From assembly GCA_037013555.1 (NCBI GenBank), contig JASUAD010000021.1, positions 6,696,001-6,760,000 on the forward strand: a stretch of 64,000 bases of DNA. Reading direction: 5' to 3'. The stretch comes from Sextonia rubra (Eukaryota; Streptophyta; Magnoliopsida; Laurales; Lauraceae). Under the pieces are notes generated by a model, which was not told the origin of the DNA, made no database searches, and was given only the letters and a program-made list of their open reading frames with translations. The position numbers were made by a program, and so were the translations under genes. Shown piece by piece: positions 56,552-64,000 of the stretch. Position 1 is the first letter of the stretch. Every line of letters begins with the position of its first letter.

Positions 56552-56593
56552 TGGTATCAGAGCCCTTATCATTCTGTCATGGTATCAGAGCCC
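56538..56593 (+). repeat. Duplicated LTR-end/primer site (28 bp x 2)
   Basis: Units 56538-56565 and 56566-56593 are identical: the last 14 bp of the LTR (TTATCATTCTGTCA) plus TGGTATCAGAGCCC, the iMet tRNA primer site. Confidence 0.95.
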
Positions 56594-57391
56594 ACGATGA
56601 TCTTTGGCTCCTCTTGAAAAATCACAACTGCTGCTGCACTTAAACCATTGTCTAGATCAGCAACTGATCAAACAGTAGGCCACACCATCACAGCATCTGA
56701 TCTCCGGAAAAGTAGCATAATTCTGGTCGCCCATGTTTTCTAGGAATTCTGGTGATTTTCTCAGATGTTTTTGAAGTGCACAGAGGTGAGTTTCCACCCT
56801 CTCTTAGTATCAACGGTTTCCATTAAATAGTTTTATCACAGCAGTTGAATTTTGTGATCAATGGTCTGATCTAGCTCAAATTGTTTCTGGAGTAGTCTAA
56901 CTACCATTTGAATCTAACCTGCAAGTTAGACTCTTGCTTTGATTTCTGATCAAGAAACAACCAGCCTTCCAATGGCTGGTTTATAGGTCGCCCAGCCTTG
57001 TATTATTCAATTTTTGGTGTTGACATGCTGGTCTCTTCTCTATATAGTGTCTGATCACATATTTAAGAAAGGCAACTTCATCTTCACAATTTATTTACAG
57101 ATCTAAGGATCTGTTCTGGCTTTTACACACTATTTGGATGCTTTAGTACTCTAATTGTCGACTTGAAGCAGTTTGCAGATCTGTTCAAGACTTTTTATTT
57201 TCAGAAATCCAACATGTTCCTGCCCATTTTTTCTGTGTTTTACTGACAAACTGCGGATAGACTTGTGCTGCGTTTTGTGTTCCTACTCTAGATTTTGTTG
57301 TGGAAAATCTGAATTCATCATAATTTTGTGATTTTTGCTGGGATCTGTTCACTATCATTTCTCTGTTGACAAATTGGGTGTGTGTCTACTC

Positions 57392-58324
57392 ATGTCTATT
57401 GTGATAGAAAAAAGTGAGATTACCCTCATTAAATTTAATGGGAAAAATTATATTTCATGGGGTTTTCAGTTTCAACTCTACCTTAAAGGCAAAGAATTGT
57501 GGGGTCATATTGATAGATCTGAAGCTTAAACAACTGATGAGAAAACCAAAACAAAATGGGAAACAAAAGATGCCCAGATCATGAGTTAGATTCTGGGATC
57601 TTTTGACTCTTAATTCATTTTACATCTTAGACCCTGCAAGACAGCAAAGGATATGTCGGACTACTTAAAAATTATCTATCAGCAAGATACCGCTCGTCGG
57701 TTTCATTTAGAGCATGAGATCTAACAATTTGCTCAAATTAGTATGGCCATTCAGGAATACTACTCTCACTTTGTTACCTTGTGGACCGATTACACGGAGA
57801 CTATATGTGCGGATCTCTCTGGTGCTTCCTTGGCTTCTGTTCAAGACATCCACAGGACAAGCAGTAGGGATCAATTTCTCTTGAAATTACGGTCCGAATT
57901 TGAAACTGTTCGCTCTAATTTAATGAGTCGCATTCCTTCATCATCGCTTAAATCGTGCTTGAGTGAACTCCTCCAAGGAGAACAAAGGCTTGCCACTCAA
58001 ACTATACTCACATAGAAAACCTCTAGTAGTCCTTTTGATGTGGCTTATGTTGCTAAAGGGAAACTCTATGGCCGGGATATGTGTAAAGTACGGTGCTATA
58101 GTTGCCAAAAATCCAACCATGTTGTTACTCGGTGCAACCAAAAATTCTGTACCTTTTGCAAGAATAAGGGACATGTTCTCCCAGAATGTTGGAAATGTTG
58201 AGAGGCAGCTATCAGGATCCCTAGATATTGCACACAATTCACTGCGGAAATAACTTTGAATGATGATGATTCAAGAACCATACTTGCGAGATCTCTCTGA
58301 TTTGATCTCGGTCTTACAGTAGCC
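57392..58324 (+). pseudogene. copia gag with two zinc knuckles
   Basis: Starts MSIVIEKSEITLIKFNGKNY; SWGFQFQLYLKGKELWGHI is the typical UBN2/gag block. It continues with several stops to two CX2CX4HX4C knuckles, CYSCQKSNHVVTRC (from 58094) and CTFCKNKGHVLPEC (58148-58189), which bind nucleic acid in the capsid. The frame is interrupted at about 58324 by an inserted solo LTR and resumes at 62109. Confidence 0.8.
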
Positions 58325-59232
58325 AGAAACCAAAAATCTCAAGACCTTCTACTGTATTCCTTATGCTCGAACTTGCACCGGAGTATGTGTGTCTTCTACA
58401 AATTGTCTTTACTCTAAAAAACGAGATTTCTCTTGTGTGATTTTCCTAGAGAGCAATAGCGTATATTTATAGGTTACAATAGGAACCTTAAAAAGAAAAT
58501 AAGGAATAGGCTTCTTATGGAAATAAGTAATTCGACCCAAATTAGAATTCTAGTTCCATAAATTACAATTCAGTCTACTAGAGAATTATAATTGCACTCA
58601 TGTCCTTATTCTCAAAATAATATTTTGAGCTTCTTTTTATTAAATGCTTATTAATCTCTTCACATTACGATTTCAGATATCCATCAATTAAATAATTACC
58701 GACACCTATATTTAATTGATATCTATATAATTCCTTGAGACCTTATACTTAACTTATTTGATATGTCGGACACTAGGTCCACCTGCAAGGTTTAACATGA
58801 TCAAAACTTATAAACTTCATCAAGGAGATATCATCAATACTTATTACGGGACATGGATTCTGTCAATAAACTAATATGCACTATACACGTGATGTAGTCA
58901 TACAATTTATTAAGATTATTGACACATAAAAGATTTCACTCCTTTGTAAATCAAAATGCCAAAACACTAAATGTATGTGTCCATTATTTAGATCAAGATT
59001 AAGAGTTCAAGCACTCATAATAACCATTTGGATGTTAATCGTCTTATATAGTCAGTATAAAGACAATAACCCAAAAGCGGCCCTGTTCAATACACATAAA
59101 GTGTATCAACATAACGAGTCAAAATTATACCATTTCCCGCAGCCAAGACAAACCTACTAAAATATCATACTACAAGTATACTAATGATGTATTTAACTCC
59201 ACCTAAATTGTGAACAACAAAAACATATATTC

Positions 59233-61887
59233 TGTCACAACCCGATCCCAGGAGATTGGGGATTAAGACCAAATCTAATTAGTGACACACGTACTCCCGT
59301 GCATGTACACTTAAACCTTATCTAAATGCACATGCACAAGGAAAATTCACACGTGCCAATACATGTATGCGGAAGCTGTAGGTATCATTGTATAACAAAA
59401 GGAGACATACAAAATCAAAATAATATATACAAATGTTACATGAGTTCAGAGTTGTACAAAATGGATTAAAAGACAAAATACAAACATCATGAATGAACCC
59501 AAAATCCACTGAGATCTCAAAATGAGGAAGACCTATATGCATGTATGACATTGTCGCGCTCCGATGGAGTGATCACATCCACTCCTCTAACCCTAATAGG
59601 GCATCTGGGGTCTCCCTTGGAGTCTGGTTGACTGACGAAGGGTCGGTCGAGGAATCTGAGCCTGCAACACCAAGGACAACATGTGAATACAACAATTCAA
59701 CGAAGTATAAGCAACGATAAATTAGCGCATGTTGTATTTAACAAAATAAGTATCAACAGATAGATCATAGAGTTCCAATTTCGTATACTAGGCAGTCGTG
59801 CAATCAGATGAACATGCTATCAGAATCAATGTATACATGATGTGAATATAACTAGGTGGCTACTACATGTGCCATATGCTCCCAAAAACGGATCTTACAT
59901 ACATACTGAGAACACCATCGACCAGGTCAAGGTACGAATGGGTCTCGGGTGCCTGGGGTCCGGAAGCCCTAAGACATAAACTTACTGCAGCGGTGCCATA
60001 TAAACTACGCCAAATTCAATCCCGTCGGGTATCCTAAGGCTGAGGCTGAGTAATGCCTAACCATGTGGAGTCAATCATATATTAGAACTTGAGTAGATCA
60101 TGCATATCATAGCGAGCATATGTCATACGTGCATACAGTCCATTCATACATACATACCTCAAGTTAACGGAAACATATCGACTATATAGAACATATCAAG
60201 CAAACGAATCAACTTTCAGATCGAAAGGGGGCATAACGAAAACTATGCAAACCAGACAAATCAGACAGAAGAGTAGAGATCAATGTTCATCATACAAAAT
60301 GCTGTGCAACTCAATTTACTCAAATCAAGATCATTTACTAGCCAACCCTAATCTAGTTATCCAGTGTTTCTAACCGTGCATGATGATGTAGTTTTAAGTT
60401 ATCCGATACACTGTTGTCTTTTATTTTCATGTTGCAGTGTATCGTGAGAGTGTATGGGGGTCCCTTAAACCAACACCCACGGGGAGGTGCTTAACAACTG
60501 GATAACGTACATGAATGAGTCACGGCCCTCGAGATCATTCATGCAACTTTGTCATATTCCATTGGGCAAGTCAAGGTCACCTACATTCTAACTTGAAGGC
60601 CCTACAAAGTCTCATTAATTCCTAACTTTCTTAATTTTCAAAGGCCTTATGACTTAGCCGTGGGTAACCTACGGCTTAACCGTAAACATCTTACGACGTA
60701 GCTGTAATATATACTGCGGCTCAGCCGTGATTCCCCTTACTGTTCCTCCGCATTTACGGCTTAACGTTATTTTGTTCTACGGCTCAGCTGTATTTTATCC
60801 TACGGCTTAGCCGTAACGCATTACACGGCTTAGCCGTGGCTGGACCGTAGAAAGTTCGCTCAATTTTTCAACTCTCTGGAAATCAAGCCGTAGCTTAACT
60901 TACGGTTGAGTCACGGCTAGCCTACGGCTTAGCCGTAACCTTACCGTATAAGAAACCTGGGTTTTTCAGCTCTCGGGACATTGAGCCGTAAGTAGTTATG
61001 GCTCAGCCGTACACTGCATGAGATCAGTTTTCTGAACCTGTTACTGAATCAACTGAGAGTGTACAAAACTAAGCTAACACACTCAACAGAATAGAAATTG
61101 ACACAACTGGGCTGTAATACATTCATTCACATGCAAGATTAGAGAATTAATCTCAATCAATCATGTACCAACAGGTGTTCATCCAAATCATGCTTATACT
61201 TGCCTCAATTAGGTTCAAACACGCAAATAGTTGTCCTTGGGCTCAAGATTGCCGACTACACACTGTTCTAACCCCCATGCACGCAAAAGAAGGAAGAAAG
61301 AGAGAAACGTGAGTGCATGCAAGGGAGAGGGAAAAGAATTCAAGATTCTTGGAAGAAATCAAGAACCCACTCTTACCTAGAACACGCGAGAAGATGTCAA
61401 ACACGATGAGTGCACAAATCCCCCTCTTTTTTCTTAGACTTGATCGTGAAGCAGTAGAATAAACCGAAAGGGAGAAAGAAAACAGAGAAGAAGAACATTG
61501 AAGACTGAAGAAGGTCGGTGCATGAGGCTTATATAAGATAAGGATGAATAAAAATTGCAAGAAAGTCCAAACGTTTACACAATTTACAGTTCGAGTCAAA
61601 TAATGGTCCAATGAAAACGAATGACATCGTTCATATACGAGTCAGTTACGGAAGTTAACGAGCTCAACAAAAGACACGTGTTGATGCCAAAACGATGCAT
61701 GAATGACAACGTTTTACAAAATCTAAAATTACGAAAAAGGGCTAATGTCTACCTAAACCAGATTAAACTCAACCCAACTTCCTATCCATGACCCAAAACG
61801 AACCCAAAACAAAAGCAAAACACAATTAACAACTACTTCATCATTAATTAGTCGCTAAGCCGGATTAAGTTGGGTCGGAGTGTTACA
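59233..61887 (-). mobile_element. Chromovirus-like gypsy solo LTR, 2655 bp
   Basis: Perfect 5-bp target duplication TATTC (59228-59232 and 61888-61892). Inverted ends: on the - strand it starts TGTAACACTCCGACCCAACT and finishes GGGATCGGGTTGTGACA. A - strand TATA (CTTATATAAGCC near 61527-61541) places U3 at the right and a long R-U5 at the left. No internal region, so it is a solo LTR from unequal recombination. The TGT..CCCGACCC start resembles Del/Tekay chromoviruses. The intact duplication makes it one of the youngest events here. Confidence 0.85.
60649..61012. repeat. Second array of ACGGCTNAGCCGT palindromes
   Basis: About eleven copies in 360 bp within the transcribed part of the chromovirus-like LTR: perfect TACGGCTTAGCCGTA at 60801-60815 and 60923-60937, CACGGCTTAGCCGTG at about 60825, TGCGGCTCAGCCGTG at 60715-60729, TACGGCTCAGCTGTA at 60779, TACGGCTTAACCGTA at 60670. 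Irregular spacing of 20-45 bp. Confidence 0.9.
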
Positions 61888-62108
61888 TATTCTATAATAA
61901 CTGACAAACAAGTCTTCCGTGTGTAACCTGAACTTTACACACTAACTTATCTACTTTATATAATAAAGATACATACATGCATAATAAATAACAATGCAAC
62001 CATTTGCCTATACAAATTCTCATTAAGATAAAAAGACAAATTTTACTAATAAATAAATTAGTCAAAAATAAATACATAAAAGTATGCTTTTAGTATAAAT
62101 TTTCAACA

Positions 62109-64000
62109 AGAAACGACCACAAAATCAACAATAGAAGGCCAACCTTGCCATCATGGATGATACTGCTTTTGTGGCAACTCCAGCTACCAACATATCTACC
62201 GTTGCACAGCTCGCTTCCTCATCTTCTACTGCTTTAACTCCAGATATGGTCTAACAAATGATAATAAATGCCTTTTCTGCTCTTGGACTTTCAGGTAAAC
62301 TCAAACCTTCAACCTCCACCTGGTATCTAGATTCGGGGGCTTCCAACCATATGACATTTGAGTCTCAAAACTTATCTCATCTATAGCCGTATAATTGAAA
62401 CCTTCGAATCAGTACTGCTAAGGTGGCAGCATTCCCATTACTGTTGTTAGGTCTGTCCCTCACCCCTTACCATTGGATCATGTGTTCCTATCACCTCATT
62501 TAGCCTCCAATCTATTATCTATTGGGCAACTTGTTGATAAAAGCTACTCCGTCTCATTTTCTCAATCTGGCTGTGTTGTGCAGGATTAGGTGTCGGGGAA
62601 AATAATAGCGAAGGGGCCTAAGCTTGGACGTCTCTTTCCTCTACAACTCTTTACACAAACTAGGAATAAATCCGTATTTGCTTTACTTTGTGATTCTAGT
62701 TTTAATAAATGCCTAATGTGGCACAAGCATCTAGGGCATCCCAATTCTCAGACATTACAATTTGTATTAAATTCAATGATGCATGATAAAAAAATTTTCT
62801 TTTAATAATGTTTATTTGGATTGTGGTAGTTGTAAGATGGGAAAGAGCAAAACACTTCCGCTTTCTCTGAGTTAAACGTCAACCTCAAAGTGTTTTGATC
62901 TTATTCATAGTGATGTATGGAGTATAGCACCTATGATATCACACTCACAATTTAAGTATTTTGTTACTTTTATTGATGATTATAGTCGTTTTACGTGGTT
63001 TATTTTTTGCATTCCAAAGCTGAAGTTTTCCGAACTTTCCAAGTTTTTCTGGCTTATGTTGAAAACCAATTTTCTACATTCGTTAAAATCCTTCGTTCCA
63101 ATTCCGGGGGAGAATACATCTCTAATGAATTCCAACAATTTCTGCAATAGAGAGGGATCCTATCCCAACGCACATGTCCTTGCACTCCACAACAAAACGG
63201 AGCATTTGAAAGAAAAAATCGAAATCTTCTGGACATAGTGCATACACTTCTATTGGACTTATCTATCCTTGCTAGATTTTAATCTGAAGCACTGTCCACA
63301 GCTGTTCACCTCATCAATAGGTTGCCATCGGCTCGTATTGACCATCAAACACCTTACTACCGGCTTTTCCAAACCCAACCCACATATTCCTATCTTCACA
63401 CATTTGGTTGTGTGTGTTTTGTTCTTGTTCCTCCATCGGAAAGAACAAAATTGTTTGCTCAGTCTTCTCAATGTGCCGTTTTAGGGTATGCAACATGCCA
63501 AAAGGGCCTTCTTTGTTATGACCCAGACATTAAACATATTCGGGTATCTCGAAATGTTGTCTTCTTTGAAAATCAATATTTTTCCAGACTCATAGGGATC
63601 ATGATAATTTTTCTGCCCTTTCGTTCCTTCCAAATTTTAGTGACCAGTCTCTTGTTGAATGATTTAAACCTAATTTTGTGAACGAAAGGCGTAGACTGCA
63701 AGGAGACATTATGCCGAAGCCCCCTAACACTACTACGGACACTGCACTTGTTCCAAGCACAGCACTTCACCCTAGTTCTAGTGGATCTCTTCGAATGTCC
63801 ACTAGACCTTCTCACCCTCTAGATGGGTTCAGCTTTACTCATGCCTCCTTACTTGCTACTCTTTCCTTAGTCCAGATTCCTAACTCTTATTCACAAGCTG
63901 TGCAACTTAATTGTTGGCAGCAAGCTATGCAAGAAGAATTTGATGCTCTCAAGGCTAACAACACCTGTGATATCATGCCATGTCCTCCTTTTGTTAAGCC
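62109..64000 (+). pseudogene. copia protease, integrase and start of RT
   Basis: Continues the gag frame. Protease: WYLDSGASNHMT at 62321-62356 with active D of DSGA. GAG-pre-integrase: CLMWHKHLGHPNSQTLQFVL with the downstream CGSCKMGKS, forming the HHCC zinc site. Integrase core: first D in LIHSDVWS, second in FVTFIDDYSRFTWFIF, E in NSGGEYIS after a frameshift, then ERKNRNLLDIVHTLL, LINRLPSARIDHQTPYYRLF and FENQYF. The end of the window has the RT approach (WQQAMQEEFDALKANNT). Multiple stops and frameshifts make it inactive. Confidence 0.85.

Larger units (their letters stand above)
58331..62108 (-). mobile_element. Inserted solo LTR of another family (about 1.1 kb net)
   Basis: AGAAAC occurs directly at both sides (58325-58330 and 62109-62114); removing the insertion rejoins the copia frame (YSSQKRPQNQQ). 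On the - strand it starts TGTTGAAAATTTATAC and has a TATA-like CCTATAAATATA near 58472, so it is read as an LTR, but its far end lacks the usual CA. It is itself split by the chromovirus-like LTR. Confidence 0.5.

Overview
The window is nuclear DNA of a flowering plant with a transposon-rich genome. The evidence is AT-rich sequence with GT-AG introns, a plant-type RNase H1 gene, a proline-rich cell-wall-type protein, a PPR gene fragment, and many decayed plant retroelement families (Ty1/copia, Ty3/gypsy of the Athila/Tat kind, L1-type LINEs, MULEs, hAT, Tourist and TRIM elements). The sequence alone does not identify the species. There are no prokaryotic features.

Only two genes look intact. 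(1) A short AGP-like/proline-rich single-pass membrane protein on the + strand, 23681-24112, with a good TATA box. (2) A plant RNase H1 gene (hybrid-binding domain plus RNase H, all four D-E-D-D residues present) on the - strand. Its nine coding exons run from 49038 down to 25960, about 23 kb, with a probable non-coding first exon near 51.3-51.4 kb. The two genes converge. The RNase H1 linker exon is tandemly duplicated with both copies spliceable and in frame. A 14-kb intron (44668-30610) is filled with nested elements.

Layout: 1-1.2 kb, copia 3' end. 1.9-2.5 kb, DUF295/F-box pseudogene. 2.6-3.9 kb, gypsy LTR with primer site. 4.4-12.7 kb, composite of Athila-like gypsy pieces holding a PPR fragment, an inverted RT/RNase H piece, an integrase, and a 3' LTR split by a MULE-type MITE. 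12.7-16.25 kb, a second Athila-like LTR and leader on the - strand. 16.3-23 kb, a MULE with Ulp1 protease (+), transposase (-) and a 147-bp tandem array. 23.5-24.3 kb, AGP-like gene. 25.3-51.4 kb, RNase H1 gene whose introns hold MITEs inserted among TA repeats, a large hAT foldback, a TRIM, and an L1 LINE that itself contains a gag-only gypsy element and a 5S-bearing solo LTR. 53.2-53.5 kb, Tourist MITE. 53.8-56.25 kb, L1 fragment cut off by a copia element (56.25 kb to beyond the end). That copia holds a solo LTR, which in turn holds a second, chromovirus-like solo LTR with a perfect 5-bp target duplication.

The most unusual signals are: arrays of a degenerate palindrome (ACGGCTNAGCCGT) in two unrelated mobile elements about 49 kb apart; the foldback hAT element with one pyrimidine arm and one purine arm; the duplicated RNase H1 linker exon; the tiny TRIM; and two separate cases of a duplicated LTR-end/primer-site junction.
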